Shown here piece after piece: positions 38,769 through 52,300 of a stretch of 64,000 bases of DNA. The notes beneath the pieces were generated by a model. The model had not been told where the DNA came from and ran no database searches. It saw nothing but the letters and a program-made list of their open reading frames with translations. Origin of the DNA: Homalodisca vitripennis (lineage: Eukaryota; Arthropoda; Insecta; Hemiptera; Cicadellidae); the NCBI RefSeq assembly GCF_021130785.1, contig NW_025778020.1, positions 44,921-108,920 on the forward strand, read 5' to 3'. The translations under genes and the position numbers were made by a program. How positions within the stretch are numbered: position 1 is the first letter of the stretch; every line of letters begins with the position of its first letter.

Positions 38769-39868
38769 ATAATAATAAATCTTTATTGTGTTCACAATTT
38801 AAGCAAATTGTATACAATCGTCAATATACATGTATTTAAAATGAATTAAAACTAATTAAAATAAATCAATTTAAATGCAAGTCAATTCAGTCATTAAAAA
38901 GTTTTCAGGTATGCTGATTACAATTTAGAACAGAACTAAAGGACTAGCCAATTTATTTCAATTAACTTCAAATTTAATCCCAGCGGCTCATCATAAACTC
39001 TTCAACAGAGTAGAACACCCTCGACACCAATAGGTTTCTCAATCGAGCTTTGAATTTTGTAGGATCATTTAGATTTTTTATCTCATCAGGGAGCTTATTT
39101 ATGAACCTTACGCCAACCTCGGATGGTAGACGTTCGAACATGGCGGTTCTGTGCTGTTGAATACGGAAATTGTCCCGGCCTCTAGTCCCGTATTGGTGAA
39201 CGTCCCTGCCTTGGACCAACTCACACTTGAATCGGCAGTACAGAGCAACCTCAAGGATATAGAGACAGGGCAAAGTCAGTAATTCAAGCTCCCTAAAGGA
39301 ATTTTTACATGAATCTCTGAATTTCAATTTTGAAATTAGTCGGACCGCTTTCTTTTGAATTCTAAATACTCTTTCAAATTTGTATTTAGAACAGCTGCCC
39401 ACAGTCTCAGCCCGTATGTTATATGAGGATATACAAGGCCAAAATAGGCCGTTCTTAGTAAGTCCAAGGAGCAAAACTTGGAGAGATTTCGTAAAGCATA
39501 AATGCCCGAAGAAACCTTTGAACAGATGCTTTCTATGTGATCGTCCCATGTCAGGCCTCGATCAAGGCACATCCCTAGGAAACTTGGTAGAATCATTTTC
39601 CTCTAGGAGGACATCATCCACCATCACAGCAACGCAATCCTCGGGCTCATATTGTCGAAGGCAAAAATTTAACACATTTGATTTGGAACTGTTCGCTCTC
39701 AGATTCAATGTTGAAAAATACTGAATACATGAATTCAGTTTCTAAAAAAGTATTGATTTCTAATTGGTTCTTTGTTTTAGCTTTGAAACAGAGCGTTGTA
39801 TCGTCAGCGTATTGAACCATTTTACCTGTTAGGAGCGACGAATTCAACCCGTTGACGTACACAAGGAT
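38769..39868 (-). mobile_element. 5'-truncated non-LTR retrotransposon (LINE B)
   Basis: The 1.1-kb insertion lies within one 111-bp satellite unit and is flanked by TACTA on both sides (38764-38768 and 39869-39873), a 5-bp target duplication. On the minus strand it runs from the RT active-site region to a 3' end of short TTATTA repeats (AATAAAGATTTATTATTATT). The 5' truncation is typical of target-primed reverse transcription. Confidence 0.92.
38974..39868 (-). pseudogene. LINE B ORF2 C-terminal part (RT YADD to end)
   Basis: Minus-strand fragments in different frames together give the second half of a LINE reverse transcriptase. VQYADD (about 39803-39820) is the catalytic motif. GLTWDDHIESICSKV (around 39530-39560) and YGLRLWAAV (near 39395-39420) follow as the thumb region. 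The C-terminus is LELLTLPCLYILEVALY…FINKLPDEIKNLNDPTKFK and ends with a stop at 38974. At least two frame changes break it. The endonuclease and the first half of RT are absent through 5' truncation. Similar proteins are common in insect CR1/Jockey-group elements; the exact clade is not determined. Confidence 0.85.
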
Positions 39869-41400
39869 TACTAGGATGCGAATAATGAGTAAAGCTCCAT
39901 TCACTTTCCGCGTAGTGAACTGCTTTTATTTAAAACTCGCATTGAACCAACCCACCATGTGTACGGTATAATAAAACTATACTAGGATGCTAATATTGAG
40001 TAAAGCTCCATTCACTTTCCGCGTAGTAAACTGCTTTTATTTAAAACTCGCATTGAACCAAACCAACATTTGTACGGTATAATGAAACTATACTAGAATG
40101 CGAATATTGAGTAAAGCTCCATTCATTTTCCGCGTAGTGAACTGCTTCTATATAAAACTCGCATTGAACCAACCCACCATGTGTACGGTATAATAAAACT
40201 ATACTAGGATGCGAATATTGAGTAAAGCTCCATTCACTTTCCGCTTAGTGAACTGCTTTTATTTAAAACTCGCATTGAACCAACCCACCATGTGTACGGT
40301 ATAATAAAACTATACTAGGATGTGAATATTGAATAAAGCTCCATTCACTCTCCGCGTAGTGAACTGCTTTTATTTAAAACTCGCATTGAACCAACCCACC
40401 ATGTGTACGGTATTAAAACTATACTAGGATGCGAATATTGAGTAAAGCTCCATTCACTTTCCGCGTAGTGAACTGCTTTTATTTAAAACTCGCATTGAAC
40501 CAACCCACCATGTGTACGGTATAATAAAACTATACTAGGATGCGAATATTGAGTAAATCTCCATTCACTTTCCGCGTAGTGAACTGCTTCTATTTAAAAA
40601 CTCGCATTGAACCAAGCCACCATGTGTACGGTATAATAAAACTATACTAGGATGCGAATAATGAGTAAAGCTCCATTCACTTTCCGCGTAGTGAACTGCT
40701 TTTATTTAAAACTCGCATTGAACCAACCCACCATGTGTACGGTATAATAAAACTATACTAGGATGCTAATATTGAGTAAAGCTCCATTCACTTTCCGCGT
40801 AGTAAACTGCTTTTATTTAAAACTCGCATTGAACCAAACCAACATTTGTACGGTATAATGAAACTATACTAGGATGCGAATATTGAGTAAAGCTCCATTC
40901 ATTTTCCGCGTAGTAAACTGCTTCTATTTAAAACTCGCATTGAACCAACCCACAATGTGTACGGTATAATAAAACTATACGAGGATGCGAATATTGATTA
41001 AAGCTCCAACCACTTTCCGCGTAGTGAACTGCTTTTATTTAAAACTCGCATTGAACCAACCCACCATGTGTACGGTATAATAAAACTATACTAGAATGCG
41101 AATATTGAGTAAAGCTCCATTCATTTTCCGCGTAGTGAACTGCTTCTATTTAAAACTCGCATTGAACCAACCCACCATGTGTACGGTATAATAAAACTAT
41201 ACTAGGATTCGAATATTGAGTAAAGCTCCATTCACTTTCCGCTTAGTGAACTGCTTTTATTTAAAACTCGCATTGAACCAACCCACCATGTGTACGGTAT
41301 AATAAAAACTATACTAGGATGTGAATATTGAATAAAGCTCCATTCACTCTCCGCGTAGTGAACTGCTTTTATTTAAAACTCGCATTGAACCAACCCACCA
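39869..41400. repeat. 111-bp satellite array, segment 2 (higher-order repeats)
   Basis: About 14 units. Variant types recur in the same order. A monomer with GAATAATGAG starts at 39870 and again at 40646 (776 bp, seven units later). Each is followed by a unit with CTAATATTGAG and AACATTTGTACGGTATAATGA, then one with CATTTTCCGCG and CTTCTAT, later by a CGCTTAGTG unit and a GTGAATATTGAATAAAG unit. The segment is cut at ACCA by the Gypsy element. Confidence 0.96.
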
Positions 41401-44400
41401 TGCCATGCCACAAAAGCATGAGGCAACATTGCTCCGACTCAGACTCAGGGAGAAGGGTAGGTTCTGATAATACTTGTGCGCAGAACTCCAAGTCCCAGGT
41501 GCTAAGGCTCTAACCTAACTGTGTTCTTCAAGTTGTTGTTGAAAATTATTTGTTTAATGGGCGCCACCCCGTTGGTAAGGTTGCTGAGGGTAACGACGGG
41601 GAAGAAACCCTTCCAAAAGCACACAGTAAGGCAGACCCAAAGCCCTAAACATTTATTCATGCTCGGTTCACAAGCTATGATATGAACCCCAATAATACAC
41701 TATTAGTTTCCTGGAAATCCACTAATAACATCTAAAGTAATTTCACCTTGTTAAACTCAAATTTTACTAAACCACTATGTTTGTGTATCTCGGCACAACT
41801 CCATCCTTAAGTATGAAGTGCTGATAACTAATTGTAATCAAGTCCTGAGGGGACTCTAGGTTACACAGCAAAATTATTTAAATTTAATTGGCATATATCA
41901 GTTTTTTTTTTATCTAATTGTGGTTGTTATATTTTTCAATTCCACAAAACTATCACTAAATTATCAAGGAAAATTAAATACTGTATATATATCAGAAAAT
42001 CTTGGATTTATTTAAACATGATCAAATTAAGAGCCCATTTCAAAACTCCAAAAAAAAGATAGGAAACATATTCAGCTCATCAACCTGATAAGTATCAGTT
42101 CAACTTTCTAATAAACTCAATGAGAGGAAGGAAATATTCTTAATCAGTGACCTTAGGTCGAATTCACAAGTATTCACAACAATTAATTTCAATAAAAGTA
42201 TGATAAATCCCCAAAATATATATCAGAAATCACCATGGCGGACAATAATAAAAATATATCACAATGATCAATAATCAATACTTAATAGCTATAATAAATA
42301 TTCAATTATGAGAATAAACAGCAAAGCAGGTGGCCACCGCTGAAAAGAGTACTCATGAAAAACAAACATTAAACATTTAAATGAACAGTGAGACATTTAA
42401 TAACTAACATAATTGACAAATGAAGCGACGAATTGCATCACTGGCAGAGTCCAGAAATGTCCCCTGAAATGTCCAGAAGTCTCATAACCGCACCAATATG
42501 AAATAGAATCGTTGTATTTAACTTTGACTATCACAGTCTAAGTCCGTGCTGGCCAGCCAAATCCAAAATAATATTGATTCAAGTTCACCAAGTGGAAAAG
42601 AATGACTATTCTATCACTTATCGGTTCATGACAGGCGATACGGTGAGTGAATAGAAGTCCCAGTGAGTAGGCCCGCGGCAGAGGCAGTGCGGTGCGGGGG
42701 TGGGGAGGGCCAATGTCACCACGGCCACCGGTCAGCGGCGACGACGCGGTAGCGACGATGCGACGTGATGCTGATGGCTGTGGCTGTCAACCAACCGTTC
42801 CGTTCGCTTGACGATGTCCGGAACGTAAAGAAAAGCCCTACATATTCAATAATATATAGTATTTTTGGTAGGCAAATAATTAAACTACATAATTAACTAC
42901 AATGGTGTAAAACAAATAATTTTGCAGATTCATATTAAACATTTTAATAAATCTATTTACTAAAGCATTATTTTTTTTATATGTTTTAAATTTTATAATA
43001 TTATTTATATTTTTAATAATTGGGATTCATTTAATTAAAACCTGAATTTAATCTTTAAAACTGTTACTGTTTACATTTATTTACATAAAATTCTAAACTT
43101 CATAATATCGATATATATATTGTTTCAGTTACTTCAAAACATTTTAATCCTTTTCTATGAAATAATACTTGTGCAGCTTAACTGCATCATAACTCACGAG
43201 CTCACAAAATAACATGTAAAAGATAAATGATAATCTATTATTGGACAGTTTGTACAAAATCACAAGTACGAAAATAAGGTTATTATTTAGACACATTAGA
43301 ACTTTACTAAACAAAATCATTAATTGTCATTTAAAATCATTACTACGAGATATATCAGAGATATGAAACATTAATAAATTTACGAGATATGAAACATTAA
43401 TAAATTTGGCTCTGAAAATAGTGGACAATAATTAAATATTATATACTGATAACAACACTCATATTCTGTGGCACAAATAAAATCAAGTTACTGGCAATAT
43501 TCGATGTCATCGAACAATTGTGTACAAACCACAATCGTTGTCTCAAAAATTGAAAAATTGACAAATTTACATTTTACAAATTACACCGTTCTTTAAACAT
43601 ACAAAACAAATGAGACATTTATATTCACAAACAAGAACGTACTTGATTTATTTTTTTTTTTAATATATACATTTACTTTAACATTAGACATTTTATGGCT
43701 ACAAAATATTACTGAAACAGATTTTAACTACCCTAAATTCTACTCCAAGTTTCTTTCTTCAAAATTAATATTGCATAATTGGCTCGTATTCATTTTAAGT
43801 CACAGTTAGATTTATATGAGTGAATTTTATATCGCTATACACATTAAACAGACAGTACTATTTTCATATTCAGCTCTTTCCCAATAAAATACAAATTGGG
43901 CAGTTTATCACACAACATAAAATATTGACAACACAATAAACGAAAACCCTAATTACTTTTAAAATAAGTAATCATACATTAAACATCGTTCTTATGTACC
44001 ATGTGCCTTACTTAGGATTGTCCAAGCATGAATAAAGAGAACCTATTTTAATGATTGCACAAGTCTAATAATGATTTAAATTTTGACGCTTTTAAATATT
44101 GCTTTTGACAAAGATTTGAATTATAGAAAATGACGGTCTGCCTTACCTCTAAGCAAATTTTCCCTGAAGAAAATGCTGAAAATCCACGACGTGAAGAGGG
44201 CTTCCACAATCCAAGTGAACAGGTCGGGAGCTCATCCAAAACAAGCCTAATTGTCGAGACAATGCCATATCACCCGCTCAGGATTAAACTTGCCGGCGCA
44301 CCGGTCTAAGGTCCAAAGTGGCGGCTCTGGCTCTGCGACAGCGCTTACGGCAATTTCTCAGCGCCCAACATAACTCTGATAGGCAAATACTGCACGCTCA

Positions 44401-44511
44401 GTTTTAGGGAATGCATCGGCCAACTTTGCGGGCTAGCTTCCGCAGTGGAAATGTCTAGTTGGGTGATCAATCCAACTTCCGAAATGAGGTCCATAAAACA
44501 TAAACGTTACA
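41401..44511 (-). repeat. 3' LTR of Gypsy element B
   Basis: Matches 49367-52486. On the minus strand it runs from TGTAACGTTTATG to the end complementary to TGCCATGCCAC. It holds a GC- and CpG-rich island (about 42640-42830) in otherwise AT-rich sequence. A donor-like GAG^GTAAGG on the minus strand near 44142-44150 follows a short open frame (44239-44048), so a spliced leader is conceivable. Confidence 0.96.
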
Positions 44512-44526
44512 ATACTCCCCCACCAA
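44512..44526 (-). other. polypurine tract of element B
   Basis: On the minus strand GGTGGGGGAGTAT lies immediately before the 3' LTR, the expected place for plus-strand priming. Confidence 0.75.
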
Positions 44527-44552
44527 AAGAAAATTTCTTAAATTTTCTCAAT

Positions 44553-47500
44553 CTAAGTATACGCCTTGAGGTCAGAGATGTGCCAATTTCCTATGTTCTT
44601 GCCTTCTTCGTCTCGAAGCTGATATATCAAAGGGGATATTCTTTTTGATATTATAAAAGGACCTGTAAACTTGGGTGCTAATTTTGCACAAAATGCTTTG
44701 GTTGCGTCTGATTGCGGGAAGTTCCTTTTCCACACTCGATCATTGACTTTGAAGTCCATTGGTCTTCTTCTGAGATTATAGCGTTTTGCATTCTTTTCGT
44801 GATTTTGAATAAGCCTTTCTTGAACTTCCTGATACATCTTCTTTAATTCTACCAGTTTCTTCCCGTAGTCCCTGTTGTCTTCTACTTCTGGAATCACTTC
44901 ACCTGTGTCATCGTTTTCTTCAAGGTTGATGTTCAGCTCTCGGCCAAAGTTCAGGTAGGCCGGAGTGTAAGTCGTTGACTCATGTCTGGCGCTTCTCAAC
45001 GCGAATCCAATCTTTGGTGTCTCCTTGTCCCAATGCCGATGATTGCTTCCAACATAAGCTCTAAGCATATTTCCCAGAGTTTTGTTTACTCTCTCGGTGG
45101 GGTTGGCTTGAGGGTGTCTGCTGGCGTTGTAAAGAATTTTGATTTTATACTGATCAGCTAGCTGTTTTAACCAGTTTACCTGAAAATTCAGCACCATTAT
45201 CACAAATGATGTACTTCGGTATTCCCCAATGCATAAATCCATCTTCGAGATGTTTGGCCACTATGCTTGATGTTGCAGCTCGGATCGGATACAATAAAGG
45301 GTATTTCGTGTGAAAACATCAGTCACTACTAATAAATACTTGTACCCAGCACTAGACCGAGGGAATGGCCCAAGAAGGTCCGCTGCTATCATTTGCCATG
45401 GTACATCTACCCCTCTTCTACTTCCCATAAAACTAGCTGGCTTCAGGTTTCCCTCCTTTGTCTGTTGGCATGTACGACAATGAGAAACATATTTGGAAAT
45501 GTCTTTTCGCATTTTTGGCCAATAATAACGTTCTTGAAACGCGAGGAGAGAACGTTTTCTGAACCCCTAAATGTCCTGCTGTTGGTTCATCATGTAGCTT
45601 AGACAAAACAGTTGAGCGTTCATACTTAGGCACAACTTCCTTCCATTCAGAAGTTGAATTCATTGGGTCTTTAGGACTGAGAACTAATTTGAACAATCGT
45701 CCCTTATCAAACTCTCCAGAGAGGGTATTTATCACTCTTGCTCGAAACTTCATCAACCATTTTGAGATACCATCTATCATTTTGTTGATGATTCACAGAG
45801 GAAACATGAAACGTTATCGGGTTCGGACAGATCTGGACAGCAAGTCCGGAACCACGTGTTCCTTACCTTTCCTATGGATAAGAGTGAACGAATAGGGTAG
45901 GAGGCGTAAAGCCCACCTTGCCAAACGACCTTGAGGATCTCTAAGGTCGTGGAGCCACAACAAACTGTAATGGTCTGTTATGACCGTGAAATGTGTCCCC
46001 TCCACATAAGGTCTGAACCTCTCAATTGCCCAGATCACGGCGAGACACTCTCGTTCTGTCGCGGAGTACTTTTGTTCAGCCTTTGACAAGGTCCTACTGG
46101 CAAGAGCGATAACCTGTTCTCCATTATCTCCTTGTTGGCTAAGCACTGCCCCCAATCCAACTCCTGAGGCATCACACGAGATAACAAACTCTCTTGAAAA
46201 ATCTGGGCACGTCAATATCGGAGCTTTGATGAGGCAACTTCTAATGTCATCGAAGGCTTGCTGCGCTGCTTCGTTCCACACAAACTTTTGTTTCTTCTTT
46301 AGAAGCTGGGTGAGCGGATATAATCTTGAGGCAAAATCCGGGATAAATCGACGGTACCACGAAGCGGTCCCGCAGAACTGACGTACCTGCTTCTGGGTGG
46401 TGGGAACTGCGATCCGGAGGATGGCCTCTACCTTCTCTGGATCAACCTTTAACCCCCGATGATCTACTACATATCCTAAATATCGCAGTTCAGAACGACA
46501 AAGGTGGCACTTTTCTTTACTTAGGGTTACATTTGCAGACTTCAATCTTTTAAAAATTTCTCTAAGGATTTCCAAGTGGTGTTCAAAAGTCTTAGTGACA
46601 ACGAGAATGTCGTCCAAATACACGAATACATACGGTTCCAAGTCAGCGCCTATGACAGAATCGATGAATCTCTGCCAGGTTGCAGGAGCATTGTGTAAAC
46701 CAAAGGGCATCGTTGTGAATTCAAATAGTCCACGACCTGGGACTGAGAAGGCAAGTCTTTTCACGACTATCTTTAGACAAAGGAATTTGCCAATAAGCAG
46801 ATTTTATATCCAGAGATGAAAGGAATCTGGCATCCCTGAGCCTATCCAAAATGACAGTTACTTGTGGGAGTGGGTAAGCATCACGCTTCGTAACCATATT
46901 AACTTTCCGAAAGTCAATACAGAATCGCTTAGAGCCATCGGGCTTATCTAAAAGAACAATTGGACTTGACCATGCACTCTTGGATGGAACAATAACTCCC
47001 AGTTCGAGCATTTTATCTAGCTCCTCATGAACTATCTTCTGTCTAGCGGGGGATAGATTGTAATACCGTTGCTTGATAGGTTGGGAATCCCCAGTATCTA
47101 TCACATGTTCGACTAAAGAAGTCCGTCCCAACTTTGTAGGATTGGCATCAAATTCAGTTTCAATAAATTCTTTAAGGTTTTAATTTCTCCTCTGAAGTTA
47201 AGTGTTCTTCACCCTTGATCCCTTGAAGTTCTACTGACGCAATTCTTAAGTTTGATGGAGCGAAATTCCCAAGTTTTGTTTGATAGGTCAGTTACCAATT
47301 GCATCTTCTCCCAGAAGTCAATCCCTAATATTAAAGTCTGGCTCAATGAAGGAACTATAAATATTTCCAAGCACCTAGTCCTGTCTTGTAGAGTTATTGG
47401 TACAATCATACGTCCTTGAATTGAATGCTTTTCTGAATCGGCAGTTTCCACCCAACGATCTGTTGTTGGTTTAACTCGAGAGGGGACCTTATCCAAGAGC

Positions 47501-47690
47501 CACATCCCTTCTCGTCCAAGAACGGTATGAGAAGCACCTGAGTCAAGCAAAGCTCTGACTCCCTTCCCAAATACCCGAACATCCAAGTAAGGCCTCGGAT
47601 CATTACCACAAGAATGGAAGCTGAAATTGATTAAAATATTGTTTTTGCCTTGATTCTGGGAGTCATCCTGAGTTTTCAAGCTGGCTCCCA
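44553..47690 (-). pseudogene. pol: pol of element B: protease, RT, RNase H, integrase (frame-broken)
   Basis: Minus-strand domains in order: protease with LLDSGASHTVLG (DSG at 47536-47544); RT with KRFCIDFRKVN and a YLDD active site at 46609-46620, preceded by TMPFGLHNAPATWQR; RNase H (ISCDASGVGLGAVLS, the SATERECLAVIWA glutamate and VITDHYSLLWL); integrase zinc domain (HDEPTAGH…CRTC, about 45610-45470); integrase core (ADLLGP near 45385, a damaged second-aspartate region near 45200, glutamate in ANPTERVNKTL); and a GPY/F module (FTGPFIIS, about 44665). The frame changes at least near 47210-47140, 46750, 45540 and 45250, mostly by single bases. The enzyme set is that of an ordinary insect Gypsy element. 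Breaks may be decay or assembly indels. Confidence 0.93.
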
Positions 47691-49177
47691 AATCTATAAC
47701 GTTTTTTGGAGAGCATTTCAAACAATTAGCTTTGACTACGTTCGGAGACCCACATCCATAGCAAAATTTCTTTTTTTCCTGGTTACATGTCCTAAAGCGA
47801 TGACCCAACGATCCACAATTCCAACATTTTGTAGATGAACTGGCTCCAGATGAAACCTTCTGAACAGCAGCGACCTTGCCTGAAATTACACCTTTCTTCC
47901 GGTATGACTCTTCATATGCCAAGTCAGGCTCCAAATACGGAAAAATTTCTGGGTGCTTGTCTAGGTATAGAAGCACGGAAACGACCTGCTTCAGCTCTTC
48001 TTCCCATCATTCTAAGATCTTCAATAGTCCTAATCTCACAAAGTGACAATCTATCTTGGAGGTGAGAATTCATATTATTTAATATCTGGGCTAGCCGGGA
48101 TTCTTCAGGAACCGGTTTGGCTAATCTGTTGTACAATCCTTCCATAGATGCAAGAAACATATCAACGGATTCAAAATCTCCCTGAACTCTATTCTGAATT
48201 TCCCGTTGAAGCCTAAAATCGTAATCTGGAGTTTGGAATACAAGGCGCATCTCTTGACACAACTCTTCCCATGATTTAACTCTTGACTGAAACCGACCTA
48301 TACCAAATCAATGATTGACCTGAAAATAAGTCCACAGCTGACTCAAAGAGTTCTGTAGTACTGACTCGACGTGCTCTCCTTAGTTCTTCCACGCGCTGAA
48401 GAAAAGCCCCAACACTTTGTCCGGACTCAACATCAAAATGTATACCCCACTTGTATACAGGTACTGATAAATTTTTAGAGCGACTTCCACTGCATACTAT
48501 CTGAGGCTGGTAAAATTGTTCCTCTCGAGGTGGTGGGACAAGTTAATGAATCCAAATTTACATTAGGTGTAAAATATAATCCTACTTGATTAACATCTGG
48601 TGATGCACGCTGTCCAATGTTAGTGACTACAGTAGTACCACATTCCTTAGTGATCTGCGCACATGTGTTCTGTGTCTGGTCTGTACTCTTGTTCATTCGA
48701 TGTCTCTGGTGTTTTGTTATCAGCTGCCTGTTTGCTTAATGTACTGGTCTTCGGAGCTGCGTTAGTAAAAGTGTCCAACATATATTTAGTCTTCTTCAAA
48801 AGGTCATCTTTCAACTGCGCTGGTTCGAGGTCCAATGAGGGTGCAATAGGTATTCTCTCTATTCGCATTACTAAGTAATGAAGTCTTGCGGTGATCCGTT
48901 TATATTCATTGTCACTGAAGTTACCTTCATAATCTTGAACCACAACTGATAGATCTGAGAATGTTCCTTCGCACTCGCTAAGTTCCTGTTCGGGGTCAAG
49001 TGAATTCACCACAGCCTGATTAACCGGGATATTATCCGCGCAACACCGAGAGAATATTTTCCTTAATTCGTTGGCATTGCCTTCTGTAGTCAATCCACGA
49101 ATTTTCAATTCATACTTAATCTCAGCTTTTCTTAAATGATAGGCACTCATTTTTAACAAAGACAATAAATTATACAA
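47691..49177 (-). pseudogene. gag: gag of element B (frame-broken)
   Basis: Starts on the minus strand at 49177, or at the inner ATG 49150. The N-terminus (RKAEIKYELKIRGL) resembles that of element A Gag, which suggests a shared SAP-like Gag type. A capsid-like part follows in other frames (about 48262-47924: FQTPDYDFRLQREIQNRVQG and LFQ-type helices). Next come a CCHC knuckle CWNCGSLGHRFRTC (about 47835-47790) and a second cysteine cluster CYGCGSPNVVKANCLKC. The knuckles share one frame with the protease (47976-47209), so no gag-pol frameshift is needed here, unlike in element A. At least three frame changes interrupt Gag. Confidence 0.85.
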
Positions 49178-49344
49178 AGCGACAGAAAAAACTCATAAAT
49201 TCTAAATAAATCCAGGTTTAGAACGGCCAAGCACAAAACCAAAATAATCTTGTCCTGAGTATATTCCAGGAATTCTTATAGTATATTTATTTTCTAAAGT
49301 TGTAAGACCTCATAAGAAAATAAAACAAATCACAAAAATATTCA

Positions 49345-49366
49345 GCCCCACGTTGGAACGTCATTT
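49345..49366 (-). other. primer-binding site of element B, tRNA-Lys-like
   Basis: Directly inside the 5' LTR, the minus strand reads TGACGTTCCAACGTGGGGC. Its CCAACGTGGGGC part (49345-49356) is identical to the inner part of the classic primer-binding site for tRNA-Lys (TGGCGCCCAACGTGGGGC). The outer bases next to the LTR match less well. The tRNA-Lys comparison is from established knowledge; the assignment is inferred. Confidence 0.65.
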
Positions 49367-52300
49367 TGCCATGCCACAAAAAGCATGAGGCAACATTGCT
49401 CCGACTCAGACTCAGGGAGAAGGGTAGGTTCTGATAATACTTGTGCGCAGAACTCCAAAGTCCCAGATGCTAAGGCTCTAACCTAACTGTGTTCTTCAAG
49501 TTGTTGTTGAAAATTATTTGTTTAATGGGCGCCACCCCGTTGGTAAGGTTGCTGAGGGTAACGACGGGGAAGAAACCCTTCCAAAAGCACACAGTAAGGC
49601 AGACCAAAGCCCTAACATTTATTCATGCTCGGTTCACAAGCTATGATATGAACCCCAATAATACACTATTAGTTTCCTGGAAATCCACTAATAACATCTA
49701 AAGTTAATTTCACCTTGTTAAACTCAAATTTTACTAAACCACTATGTTTGTGTATCTCGGCACAACTCCATCCTTAAGTATGAAGTGCTGATAACTAATT
49801 GTAATCAAGTCCTGAGGGGACTCTAGGTTACACAGCAAAATTATTTAAATTTAATTGGCATATATCAGTTTTTTTTTTTTATCTAATTGTGGTTGTTATA
49901 TTTTTCAATTCCACAAAACTATCACTAAATTATCAAGGGAAAATTAAATACTGTATATATATCAGAAAATCTTGGATTTATTTAAACATGATCAAATTAA
50001 GGAGCCCATTTCAAAACTCCAAAAAAAAGATAGGAAACATATTCAGCTCATCAACCTGATAAGTATCAGTTCAACTTTCTAATAAACTCAATGAGAGGAA
50101 GGAAATATTCTTAATCAGTGACCTTAGGTCGAATTCACAAGTATTCACAACAATTAATTTCAATAAAGTATGATAAATCCCCAAAATATATATCAGAAAT
50201 CACCATGGCGGACAATAATAAAAATATATCACAATGATCAATAATCAATACTTAATAGCTATAATAAAATATTCAATTATGAGAATAAACAGCAAAGCAG
50301 GTGGCCACCGCTGAAAAGAGTACTCATGAAAACAAACATTAAACATTTAAATGAACAGTGAGACATTTAATAACTAACATAATTGACAAATGAAGCGACG
50401 AATTGCATCACTGGCAGAGTCCAGAAATGTCCCCTGAAATGTCCAGAAGTCTCATAACCGCACCAATATGAAATAGAATCGTTGTATTTAACTTTGACTA
50501 TCACAGTCTAAGTCCGTGCTGGCCAGCCAAATCCAAAATAATATTGATTCAAGTTCACCAAGTGGAAAAGAATGACTATTCTATCACTTATCGGTTCATG
50601 ACAGGCGATACGGTGAGTGAATAGAAGTCCCAGTGAGTAGGCCCGCGGCAGAGGCAGTGCGGTGCGGGGGTGGGGAGGGCCAATGTCACCACGGCCACCG
50701 GTCAGCGGCGACGACGCGGGTAGCGACGATGCGACGTGATGCTGATGGCTGTGGCTGTCAACCAACCGTTCCGTTCGCTTGACGATGTCCGGAACGTAAA
50801 GAAAAGCCCTACATATTCAATAATATATAGTATTTTTGGTAGGCAAATAATTAAACTACATAATTAACTACAATGGTGTAAAACAAATAATTTTGCAGAT
50901 TCATATTAAACATTTTAATAAATCTATTTACTAAAGCATTATTTTTTTATATGTTTAATTTTATAATATTATTTATATTTTTAATAATTGGGATTCATTT
51001 AATTAAAACCTGAATTTAATCTTTAAAAACTGTTACTGTTTACATTTATTTACATAAAATTCTAAACTTCATAATATCGATATATATATTGTTTCAGTTA
51101 CTTCAAAACATTTTAATCCTTTTCTATGAAATAATACTTGTGCAGCTTAACTGCATCATAACTCACGAGCTCACAAAATAACATGTAAAAGATAAATGAT
51201 AATCTATTATTGGGACAGTTTGTACAAAATCCACAAGTACGAAAATAAGGTTATTATTTAGACACATTAGAACTTTACTAAACAAAATCATTAATTGTCA
51301 TTTAAAATCATTACTACGAGATATATCAGAGATATGAAACATTAATAAATTTACGAGATATGAAACATTAATAAATTTGGCTCTGAAAATAGTGGACAAT
51401 AATTAAATATTATATACTGATAACAACACTCATATTCTGTGGCACAAATAAAATCAAGTTACTGGCAATATTCGATGTCATCGAACAATTGTGTACAAAC
51501 CACAATCGTTGTCTCAAAATTGAAAAATTGACAAATTTACATTTTACAAATTACACCGTTCTTTAAAACATACAAAACAAATGAGACATTTATTATTCAC
51601 AAACAAGAACGTACTTGATTTTTTTTTTTTTTTAATATATACATTTACTTTAACATTAGACATTTTATGGCTACAAAATATTACTGAAACAGATTTTAAA
51701 CTACCCTAAATTCTACTCCAAGTTTCTTTCTTCAAAAATTAATATTGCATAATTGGCTCGTATTCATTTTAAGTCACAGTTAGATTTATATGAGGTGAAT
51801 TTTATATCGCTATACACATTAAAACAGACAGTACTATTTTCATATTCAGCTCTTTCCCTAATAAAATACAAATTGGGCAGTTTATTACACAACTTAAAAT
51901 ATTGACAACACAATAAACGAAACCCTAATTACTTTTAAAATAAGTAATCATACATTAAACATCGTTCTTATGTACCATGTGCCTTACTTAGGATTGTCCA
52001 AGCATGAATAAAGAGAACCTATTTTAATGATTGCACAAGTCTAATAATGATTTAAATTTTGACGCTTTTAAATATTGCTTTTGACAAAGATTTGAATTAT
52101 AGAAAATGACGGTCTGCCTTACCTCTAAGCAAATTTTCCCTGAAGAAAATGCTGAAAATCCACGACGTGAAGAGGGCTTCCACAATCCAAGTGAACAGGT
52201 CGGGAGCTCATCCAAACAAGCTAATTGTCGAGACAATGCCATATCACCCGCTCAGGATTAAACTTGCCGGCGCACCGGTCTAAGGTCCAAAGTGGCGGCT

